Positions 1 through 5,453 of a DNA stretch of 5,453 bases are shown in pieces (the first letter of the stretch is position 1; each line of letters starts with the position of its first letter). Where the stretch lies: NCBI GenBank assembly GCA_019683625.1, contig JADGHY010000152.1, positions 1 through 5,453 of the forward strand, written 5' to 3'. The stretch comes from Thermoflavifilum sp. (GTDB lineage: Bacteria > Bacteroidota > Bacteroidia > Chitinophagales > Chitinophagaceae). Under the pieces are notes generated by a model that searched no databases, was not told the DNA's origin, and saw only the letters and a list, made by a program, of their open reading frames with translations. The position numbers were made by a program, and so were the translations under genes.

Positions 1-484
1 CATACAAATAGGAGCCTGCTACAAAAAATATCCTTTCATCCCCATGATGATCCGTCCAATACGTTACGCCTCTGTTGATATTTAGAATAAAAAACATTTT
101 TTTGTCTGCAGGCAAACTATCCATTGGGTTAAACATCCATTTAAGCTTGCCTGTGGCTGCATCCAGGGCAAACACCTTCAGCTGGGGCGAGGTGCCATAC
201 AGCGTGCCGTTCACTATGATAGGATTGCATTCTATCTGCGAATGATTGGCCGTGTCTGCATCACCGGTATGAAAAATCCAGGCTATCTGGAGATGTTGCA
301 CATTCTGTGTGTCAATCTGCGTTAACGGGCTATAATGTGCATTGTCCTTGCTGCCATGATATACAGGCCAATCCTGATTTTGCCGGCTGGTGCGATGGCA
401 AGAGGCCCACAAAAGACTCATCGGAAAAAGGATAATCAGCAAAACATCCGTGTAAATCTTTCTGTTCGTATGCATATCACACAT
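1..484 (-). CDS. PQQ-dependent quinoprotein dehydrogenase, N-terminal part (3' end cut by window edge)
   Basis: Reading leftwards from an ATG at 484, the frame stays open for 161 codons to the window edge. The protein resembles the N-terminus of the eight-bladed propeller dehydrogenases that use pyrroloquinoline quinone, of the glucose dehydrogenase type. Visible family motifs are DWPVYHGSKDNAHYSPLTQI (residues 38-57), IECNPIIVNGTLYGTSP (84-100), LKVFALDAATGKLKW (102-116) and NRGVTYW (137-143). Known members oxidise aldoses or alcohols in the periplasm and pass electrons to quinone or cytochrome c. A basic N-terminus and hydrophobic stretch (about residues 14-28) end at Ala-Ser-Cys, so it is exported and possibly a lipoprotein, although Trp at -3 is not a canonical lipobox. 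A second in-frame ATG at 475 is an equally plausible start, since neither has a clear ribosome binding site. The gene follows the deacetylase by 34 bp and is probably co-transcribed. Substrate, PQQ-site residues and any C-terminal cytochrome domain cannot be judged from this fragment. Confidence 0.88.
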   Translation of the reverse strand, partial: MCDMHTNRKIYTDVLLIILFPMSLLWASCHRTSRQNQDWPVYHGSKDNAHYSPLTQIDTQNVQHLQIAWIFHTGDADTANHSQIECNPIIVNGTLYGTSPQLKVFALDAATGKLKWMFNPMDSLPADKKMFFILNINRGVTYWTDHHGDERIFFVAGSYLY

Positions 485-518
485 AGCTATCGATGGCTTG
501 ATATCAATAAAATTACAT
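485..518 (-). other. 34-bp spacer between deacetylase and PQQ dehydrogenase genes, with palindromes
   Basis: The spacer contains a perfect 10-base palindrome TTGATATCAA (498-507) and, beside it, a near-palindrome GCTATCGATGGC (486-497). Transcription runs leftwards through it. TAATTTTA (515 to 508) differs from the Bacteroidota -7 consensus TANNTTTG at one base, but no TTTG is found at the expected upstream distance. It could hold an operator or a weak internal promoter for the dehydrogenase, or be plain A/T-rich spacer. There is no G/C-rich stem followed by a T run, so it is not a convincing terminator. Confidence 0.2.
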
Positions 519-1445
519 TTATCTACCGATGAAAGGATGTGTCTTCAGCCATTTGTAACTGATTAGTTGAATGCCTAACTGTTGCATGGTATCTTTTACC
601 TGCTGGCTGGTAAATAAATCGGTCACTCCCTGGCGATCCTGAGCCACATCTTCATATCCTTTCATGTAAACAGCCCGCATCTCGGCATCATTTAACGAAG
701 GATGATCAAGAAATACATACACACCCGATTTCAGTTGTTTGATCATCCGGATAAAACTTTGGATTTTTTCTGCTGCTGTGTGATGCAGACCCGCGTAGTT
801 TACAGCCTGCACGGCCGACATATCCACATACAACCCATGCAACCTTGCAAGGCTGTCGATAATCTGTTGCACAGCCGGATTCATGTCATTGCAACCCATG
901 TGATAACTCACATGAGAGAGCTGAGGGATGGCTTGCTGAGCCACGGTAATCTGGCGATCAAGCTCGCGGGCAATCTCATCTAATTTCCAGGCATGAGTTA
1001 GTAGCGCACGGGATGAATCATAATCCCGATTCGGCCAGATGACCGGGAAAAAATAACCAGCCGAATCCGTAAGGCTGGGCGCACAGGTTAAGGGACGCCA
1101 TTTCACATTGTCCCATTCACTGGTTAAAGCCAAATGTACACCTGCATCCAGCCCGGGATGTGCACGCAACAGATGCACGGCTTCCGGGAACCAGGGAGCA
1201 GGTACAATCACCTCCACACTCTTCATCCAACCTTTTTCAAATGCCTCGATACAGGCTAGATTCGTGGCATGCGTGATGCCCATATCATCCCCTCTCACCA
1301 ATAAGTAAATCGCTTTCCGGCTTTGCGCAGAAACAGAAAGCGTGAAACACAGAAGCCCCAGTAATGCATAAATCAAAAAATTTCGGGTTAAACAAGCGAG
1401 TTTACAATGCTTGATCAATAGATGACTTGCCCGCATAAGGATCAT
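519..1445 (-). CDS. Exported YdjC/ChbG-HpnK family carbohydrate deacetylase
   Basis: This 308-residue protein matches the YdjC family of metal-dependent deacetylases (ChbG for chitooligosaccharides, HpnK for hopanoid N-acetylglucosamine). The catalytic/metal motif RGDDMGITHA starts at residue 51, with Asp53-Asp54. GVHLALTSEW carries His104, and SHVSYHMG has His178 and His182, one of which should be the third metal ligand. FLDHPSLNDAEM carries His248, placed like the family's late catalytic His. Members remove N-acetyl groups from amino sugars. Residues 24-40 form a hydrophobic segment ending SVSA before Gln41, consistent with signal peptidase I cleavage; the roughly 20-residue stretch before it is long for a signal peptide. 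Met4 (1436) is the only nearby alternative ATG. The start at 1445 is favoured because its ATG overlaps the TGA of the preceding gene (ATGA), which suggests translational coupling. Export distinguishes it from E. coli ChbG, regarded as cytoplasmic. The family is confident; the exact substrate is not known. Confidence 0.9.
   Translation of the reverse strand: MILMRASHLLIKHCKLACLTRNFLIYALLGLLCFTLSVSAQSRKAIYLLVRGDDMGITHATNLACIEAFEKGWMKSVEVIVPAPWFPEAVHLLRAHPGLDAGVHLALTSEWDNVKWRPLTCAPSLTDSAGYFFPVIWPNRDYDSSRALLTHAWKLDEIARELDRQITVAQQAIPQLSHVSYHMGCNDMNPAVQQIIDSLARLHGLYVDMSAVQAVNYAGLHHTAAEKIQSFIRMIKQLKSGVYVFLDHPSLNDAEMRAVYMKGYEDVAQDRQGVTDLFTSQQVKDTMQQLGIQLISYKWLKTHPFIGR
1442..1445 (-). other. ATGA stop/start overlap between GH42-like gene and deacetylase gene
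   Basis: On the minus strand the bases from 1445 to 1442 read ATGA. The ATG opens the deacetylase gene and the TGA closes the GH42-like gene. Such a 4-base overlap is typical of co-transcribed genes with coupled translation, and it supports both the operon and the upstream start chosen for the deacetylase. Confidence 0.85.
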
Positions 1446-3727
1446 AAATTGGTGAATAATATGTTACCTGTTTCTGCATCGAGGATGGTCGTGGATGCCG
1501 GCAACAGGTTGAGCATTACCGATTTTCCATTTTTCAGCGAAATCATTTGCCGGCCACCTGATTTCGTATGGATCACCAATACGCCGGCACCGGCATAAAA
1601 TATATCCTGAGCTGATGAATTGTAAAGATGCACGCCAGCTTGCTTAAAAATATATTGCATCAAGGCTACATTGTCGAATGGAACAGACACATACCAGGAA
1701 GTGAATGCCGGAAATTGCCTGACTGCAAAGGTTGTTCGCCCGGTATGCACATCATACCCCAATGATTTGGCTAAAGAATCATCCACATAAAATGAAGGAG
1801 TAATGCGCTGACCCCAAACCGAAAACTGAAGATCAGGTACAATAGATGAATCCACTTTCACGGTTAAAGGCAAACTATCATTCATCTGATGTATGTGCAT
1901 TTGCACTACATCGGAAATAAACTTGGAGGAAAGTGATGAGCCATTACAATAAGCAGGAGCATAAATCCACACCACATGCCGATGATTATTCTCCACATGC
2001 GATCGGATAAATTGTTTTTGCTGATCGTTTAATACAAAAGCATTCACGAAGATGATTACCTTATATGGCGTTAAATCAACCAGAGGCAAATCATCAATAT
2101 GTACCACATCGTGAACGGCTCCGCTTCTAAAAACAGCTACAGGCAGCCAGTTATCCCCAAAATGCGTGAGAAAGGTTTTTGATCGATCACTTCCCATGTC
2201 ATAAAACGGGCGGGTATCGAATACCAGCAGCACATCGGCATCGCTACGATAAGGCTTTTTATACTGTTGTTCGGCAAACAATTTAAATTTTCCAATCATG
2301 TTCATCAGGTATGGATCATCCCACCAACCCGCCACGCCATGGTTCTGCAGCCTGGGCCCGCCATTGAAGCCGGATGGCCCAAAATCATAAAACCAAAAGC
2401 CCATTCCCTTGGTAAGGGTAAAGGAAATATTCCTGAGCGTGGTGGCTGTGGCTTCTCTCACACTTTTTAGATAAGCCGTATCTTTCCAGCTTAACAAATG
2501 AGGCTGGTCGTCCATTTCATCGAGCCAAAGCTTATGATGCAACAAGCACGACAGGATTAGGCTTCTGGAACGATAGGGATCGCCTAATGCTTCTGCCTCA
2601 GGATAGTAGGTACGCGGGCCGGCAAGGAAATCGATATCCGGCGAATGCAACACCCGTTCAAAGGCCAGATGACCACCGGCTGCTTCCCTGCCAAACACGG
2701 CAAAGAAATATCCGTAAAAAGCTCCCGTGATGATGGGCCTGGGCCAATTTGCTTTCACGATCTTACAGAAATACAGGATATCATCGGCTACCAGCTGATG
2801 CTGTGCCTCATAATAATCAATCACGGCTTGTTCCTGCTGAGGATCTCTGAAAATGCCTGCCTTGGTTTGTTTGCGTGCCTCAAGGCCGGGAACAGTTACC
2901 TGATCGAAATCAATCTTTGGGTCATGCCATGCCTGCCTTAAATTTTCTGTGGTCTGATATTTTTCCTTTAGCCAATGTTGAAAATAATTTTGCATGGGCT
3001 TGCTGATATCGGGTTCATGGTTCAAAAATCCCCAGTAATGCCATTCTCCATAAATGCCACACGCCACCTGAACACCAATCAGCGCATTTCCTTCGGGCGT
3101 TTGTGCAAGCAAATGCAGGGCCTGAGCCAATTTTTCTCCGGCCTGTTGTTTCCATAGCGCTGAAGCTAAGCTGGGACGGGTGGGTGCATCCACATCATCT
3201 TCAATGATGCGCTGCAAGCCCCAGGCATAGTCGGGCTGCGGAGGCGTGTCGGCATATAAGGTATTTTCTTTCGGATGCAGGCGAATCCACCATTTAGGCG
3301 CATTTACGTGAAAACGGACGATTATGGCTGCACGAGGGCATACACGCAACACGCCCCGGATTTGTTTGCGTAAGGTATCTATGGAAAATGTGCCATCTTG
3401 TTTCCACAGATGATCGAGAAATACATCTACCTGAAATAAGCGAATACCTTGTTCACAAAAACTCTGTATCGTGTGCCCGGGCATCTCCTCCCACGACCAG
3501 CGCCCACCGGGCACATCGGTAAGAGCATAAATCATCGGATAAACGGGTTCATCATTGATCCAGATAGCCGGCTTGCCCTGATACATCTTCACCGTGGCAC
3601 TAAGCGGCTGTGAGTGAACAAACTTCGGAACACTAACAAGCAGCAGAAAAACGCCTATCCAAGAGCTGATCAGCAATCCCTTTTTCATATCGAACTTCAA
3701 CCGGACAATATTTTTCATCAATTCCAT
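1442..3727 (-). CDS. Secreted GH42-like (clan GH-A type) glycoside hydrolase
   Basis: The 761-residue protein has the architecture of GH42-type beta-galactosidases. Residues ~45-490 look like a TIM barrel. Residues ~495-610 look like the flavodoxin/amidotransferase-like trimerisation domain (SDADVLLVFDTRPFYDMG, then DLTPYKVIIFVNAFVLNDQQ). A beta-rich C-terminal part follows, ending near 760. Candidate acid/base is Glu228 in IGVQVACGIYGEWHYWG; candidate nucleophile is Glu404 in KLWLDEMDDQPH. The segment PMQNYFQHWLKEKYQT resembles the GH42 'FWLKEKYG' region. The residue before Glu228 is Gly, not the Asn usual in clan GH-A, so membership in classical GH42 is doubtful and beta-galactosidase activity should not be assumed. 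A signal peptide is clear: MKK at residues 14-16, a hydrophobic core 17-33, and probable cleavage after VHS39. Met14 (3688) would give a standard signal peptide, so the true start may be there rather than 3727; Met4 (3718) is a third option. It lies 35 bp after the GH30 gene and overlaps the deacetylase by 4 bp. Confidence 0.82.
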   Translation of the reverse strand: MELMKNIVRLKFDMKKGLLISSWIGVFLLLVSVPKFVHSQPLSATVKMYQGKPAIWINDEPVYPMIYALTDVPGGRWSWEEMPGHTIQSFCEQGIRLFQVDVFLDHLWKQDGTFSIDTLRKQIRGVLRVCPRAAIIVRFHVNAPKWWIRLHPKENTLYADTPPQPDYAWGLQRIIEDDVDAPTRPSLASALWKQQAGEKLAQALHLLAQTPEGNALIGVQVACGIYGEWHYWGFLNHEPDISKPMQNYFQHWLKEKYQTTENLRQAWHDPKIDFDQVTVPGLEARKQTKAGIFRDPQQEQAVIDYYEAQHQLVADDILYFCKIVKANWPRPIITGAFYGYFFAVFGREAAGGHLAFERVLHSPDIDFLAGPRTYYPEAEALGDPYRSRSLILSCLLHHKLWLDEMDDQPHLLSWKDTAYLKSVREATATTLRNISFTLTKGMGFWFYDFGPSGFNGGPRLQNHGVAGWWDDPYLMNMIGKFKLFAEQQYKKPYRSDADVLLVFDTRPFYDMGSDRSKTFLTHFGDNWLPVAVFRSGAVHDVVHIDDLPLVDLTPYKVIIFVNAFVLNDQQKQFIRSHVENNHRHVVWIYAPAYCNGSSLSSKFISDVVQMHIHQMNDSLPLTVKVDSSIVPDLQFSVWGQRITPSFYVDDSLAKSLGYDVHTGRTTFAVRQFPAFTSWYVSVPFDNVALMQYIFKQAGVHLYNSSAQDIFYAGAGVLVIHTKSGGRQMISLKNGKSVMLNLLPASTTILDAETGNILFTNL

Positions 3728-3734
3728 GATTATG
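3725..3734 (-). repeat. CATAATCATG start-codon motif, copy 2 (GH42-like gene)
   Basis: The minus strand reads CATAATCATG, whose last three bases are the ATG at 3727. The same ten bases surround the start codon of the GH30 gene at 5406. The identity is seen directly; a role in translation is only a guess. If it has one, it favours 3727 over the downstream in-frame ATG at 3688. Confidence 0.35.
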
Positions 3735-3762
3735 CCTGAATAAATTATTTTCTGCCATTCCT

Positions 3763-5406
3763 TTAATAAGTACCGTACAAGGTGGTAACACTTGATGCAG
3801 GCAATAAAATCGCCTGAGACGAGCTCACTGTACCCACAGAATCGAATTTTGCATGCTCACTGGTGAGGTACTGAACAAACTGAGATGGTAATCCATTTCC
3901 GCTGAGTTGCACAGCCTGATCCGTGCCATCGTTGATCAATATCACGGTTACATGTCTGCCCTGTGGATCTTTAAATACAAGCGGATAAATATGTTTGCCG
4001 GTGTCGGCAACTGAGGCATCGGCACGCACATATCCGGGCCTGACATATTTATAAAAGTTTTTTGACACGTAATATCTCAAACTCTTATTGCCATTCACAT
4101 CCATCAGGCTATAAGCATCAATTTGGGAAGTGCTGATTGTCCAGAACAGCCAGGCCGAGATATTGCCGAAACGAAAAGCGGTGTACATGGCCTTAGCCAG
4201 GCTCATGGCTCCGTTCCAGTCGTTGGAGAAGCCCGATGTTTCTGTCATCCACAAGGGAATACCATAGGGGGCTCCCCAGCTATACATGGTTTGCCAGGTT
4301 TGTGCGTCCGGCGAATTGGCGGTCACACCATCAAAGGCATATCCATGTACGGCAATAGCACCCACATAAGGTAAGGTGGCCGGATCCTGCAAAGAAGGCA
4401 TAACCATACCTTTAATGCCATCCAGCCAGCCAATATCTTCGGGAATAAATAATTTGGTCGTGTATCCTCTTTGCTGAAAAGTATCCCCCACTATTTTCAG
4501 CAAATTGTGCAAGGCCTGCCCATCGTACACACAGGATTCATACCATTCCGAGAAGCGAGGTTCATTCTGGATACTTAATGCATACAAATCAATGCCCTGT
4601 TGTTTCAGCACCTGCACATACACGGCACACATATGGGCAAAATCATCGTACATGTCTAATTTCAGTTCATTATCATCCGGTCCCGGATTAGGATCATAAT
4701 TGGGAGCAGAAGCCTGGTTTCCGGTGCCGTTATCAATACGTCCGTTTGATTTCATCCATGCGGGCGGGCTCCACACCGATGCGATAATCTTCACACCGGC
4801 CTGCTGCATGGCCTGTAAAAACGGAAAATAGGTTTTTAGAGGCTGGCGCCCTTCTGCCGGGGTGTCAATATTAAAATATCCGGGATGCAGCTCAAAATTG
4901 TGGGGCAGATCCACCCGAATCATCGATAATCCCAGATCATTGAGCAAGTCGTTGATGTATCGCTGATCTGCAAACGGGCCATCAGTCCAGGTTTGATTCT
5001 GCATACCAAAACCACCCAACCCATCAATGGTTTGATGGGATTGCGTTAAATCAATCATCACCTGAGTGGTTTGGGTAGAGATTTGAATCGGATATGCCGC
5101 AGAAAACAATTGGCCATCTGTTGCTTTTACCTCAACTGTGTAATTTTTCCCGGGTGCAAAACGATGTGTTTGTTGCGGCCCGTCTTCTATTTGAGTGCCA
5201 TCACCAAAATCCCAGACATAGCTTATGGGTTGAAGATCCTGATCGGTGGCCGTGGCTACGAACTGAAAGGTGAACGCCGGACTATCGGCCAGCAACTGCA
5301 CACTTACTTGTTGAATAGAAGGCGGATGATTGGGTGAAGAACTATTTTTCTTGCATCCTAAACATAAAACGGGCATCATCCCCACGAGCATCAAGATGTT
5401 TTTCAT
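3763..5406 (-). CDS. PKD-domain lipoprotein with GH30 (xylanase-clade) catalytic domain
   Basis: This 547-residue protein opens with a lipoprotein signal (MKNILMLVGMMPVLCLGCKK); Cys18 is the likely lipidated residue, followed by Lys-Lys and a Ser/Asn/Pro-rich linker. Residues ~28-112 form a PKD domain, with the hallmark VWDFGDGT at 64-71 and YTVEVKATDG at 89-98. The GH30 module starts near 115 with HQTIDGLGGFG (124-134). WSPPAWMKSNG (212-222) is typical of the family. SIQNEP holds the proposed acid/base Glu282, and LWMTETSG the proposed nucleophile Glu389. NFYKYVRPGYVRADA (450-464) closely resembles the segment joining barrel to beta-sandwich in GH30_8 glucuronoxylanases; the rest is the C-terminal beta-sandwich. 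Known relatives are endo-acting retaining xylanases. The beta8-alpha8 loop reads FWTISTSQIDAY (421-432) and shows no Arg, so strict glucuronate dependence is unlikely. No acidic surface-export signal follows Cys18, so outer-membrane orientation is uncertain. Met1 is the only sensible start. It is the first gene of the apparent operon visible here. Confidence 0.88.
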   Translation of the reverse strand: MKNILMLVGMMPVLCLGCKKNSSSPNHPPSIQQVSVQLLADSPAFTFQFVATATDQDLQPISYVWDFGDGTQIEDGPQQTHRFAPGKNYTVEVKATDGQLFSAAYPIQISTQTTQVMIDLTQSHQTIDGLGGFGMQNQTWTDGPFADQRYINDLLNDLGLSMIRVDLPHNFELHPGYFNIDTPAEGRQPLKTYFPFLQAMQQAGVKIIASVWSPPAWMKSNGRIDNGTGNQASAPNYDPNPGPDDNELKLDMYDDFAHMCAVYVQVLKQQGIDLYALSIQNEPRFSEWYESCVYDGQALHNLLKIVGDTFQQRGYTTKLFIPEDIGWLDGIKGMVMPSLQDPATLPYVGAIAVHGYAFDGVTANSPDAQTWQTMYSWGAPYGIPLWMTETSGFSNDWNGAMSLAKAMYTAFRFGNISAWLFWTISTSQIDAYSLMDVNGNKSLRYYVSKNFYKYVRPGYVRADASVADTGKHIYPLVFKDPQGRHVTVILINDGTDQAVQLSGNGLPSQFVQYLTSEHAKFDSVGTVSSSQAILLPASSVTTLYGTY

Positions 5407-5413
5407 GATTATG
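5404..5413 (-). repeat. CATAATCATG start-codon motif, copy 1 (GH30 gene)
   Basis: The minus strand reads CATAATCATG, ending in the GH30 start codon at 5406. It is identical over ten bases to the context of the next gene's start at 3727. The shared sequence is plain; whether it matters for initiation or is chance in A/T-rich leaders cannot be decided from two copies. Confidence 0.35.
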
Positions 5414-5453
5414 GATTTTTATTAAACAAATAGGTTGCAAAATAGAGGGTGTA
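5407..5453 (-). promoter_or_regulatory. A/T-rich 5' leader of the GH30 gene; promoter not resolved
   Basis: These 47 bases upstream of the GH30 start are A/T-rich near the ATG (TTTAATAAAAATCCATAATC), as is usual for Bacteroidota leaders, and have no Shine-Dalgarno sequence. Two similar words, CTATTTTG and CTATTTG, lie 5 bases apart. Both resemble the Bacteroidota -7 element TANNTTTG, but with one or two bases missing between TA and TTTG. No -33 partner can be tested because the window ends. The leader is certain; a promoter inside it is weakly supported. Confidence 0.25.

Noticed and set aside
3688..3727. Frame damage or a separate small peptide upstream of the GH42-like signal peptide
   Set aside because: The extra 13 residues before Met14 are in frame and uninterrupted. 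They are better explained by start-site ambiguity than by a separate gene.
3728..3762. Possible terminator or promoter in the spacer between the GH30 and GH42-like genes
   Set aside because: It has only the imperfect A/T palindrome GAAAATAATTTATTC and no G/C stem with a T run. AAAGGAATGG lies near the GH30 stop, about 30 bases from the ATG at 3727, too far to be a ribosome binding site.
335..5337. Several plus-strand open frames of 60-98 codons (for example 335-532, 702-983, 2645-2941, 4123-4374, 5071-5337)
   Set aside because: Each lies opposite a well-supported minus-strand gene, has no recognisable domain or leader, and has low-complexity or Cys/His/Pro-rich composition typical of antisense shadow frames.
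5419..5446. Bacteroidota sigma-type promoter in the GH30 leader (CTATTTTG / CTATTTG)
   Set aside because: Both words miss one or two bases of the TANNTTTG spacing, and the -33 region is outside the window, so it is kept only as a low-confidence leader note.
1..5453. Defence system, CRISPR array, mobile element, structural RNA or other wholly novel system
   Set aside because: No repeat-spacer pattern, inverted terminal repeats, transposase, tRNA/rRNA or unexplained long gene-free stretch is visible. Coding sequence of recognisable glycan-active families fills nearly all of the window.

Overview
The window looks like a piece of a Bacteroidota genome, probably a Chitinophagaceae-type glycan degrader. 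This is an inference from gene content and protein style: a lipoprotein whose lipidated Cys is followed by Lys-Lys, exported glycan-active enzymes in a row, A/T-rich spacers without clear Shine-Dalgarno sites, and moderate G+C. No rRNA or other marker is present, so the genus stays open.

Every supported gene is on the minus strand, so transcription runs from the right edge to the left edge. In order: (1) 5406-3763, a PKD-domain lipoprotein with a GH30 xylanase-clade catalytic domain; (2) 3727-1442, a large secreted GH42-like (clan GH-A type) glycoside hydrolase with a trimerisation-type domain; (3) 1445-519, an exported YdjC/ChbG-HpnK family carbohydrate deacetylase; (4) 484 to beyond the left edge, the N-terminal part of a PQQ-dependent quinoprotein dehydrogenase. 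The spacings are 35 bp, a 4-bp ATGA overlap, and 34 bp. No terminator-like hairpin is evident between genes, so the set reads as one operon. Its promoter is probably to the right of the window.

A consistent reading (inference) is a periplasmic and cell-surface carbohydrate-processing cluster. The GH30 lipoprotein would cut a polysaccharide backbone. The GH42-like enzyme would trim the released oligosaccharides. The YdjC enzyme would remove N-acetyl groups from an amino-sugar-containing product, and the PQQ enzyme would oxidise a freed aldose in the periplasm and pass electrons to the respiratory chain. No SusC/SusD pair is visible here; if this is a polysaccharide utilisation locus, those genes would lie outside.

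Non-coding sequence is minimal: a 47-bp A/T-rich leader at the right edge and two spacers of about 35 bp. No tRNA, rRNA, insertion sequence, CRISPR array, attachment site or long repeat was seen. The most notable points are the atypical active-site context of the GH42-like enzyme (Gly-Glu instead of Asn-Glu), the apparent loss of the glucuronate-recognising Arg in the GH30 enzyme, and the combination of the four activities in one operon.
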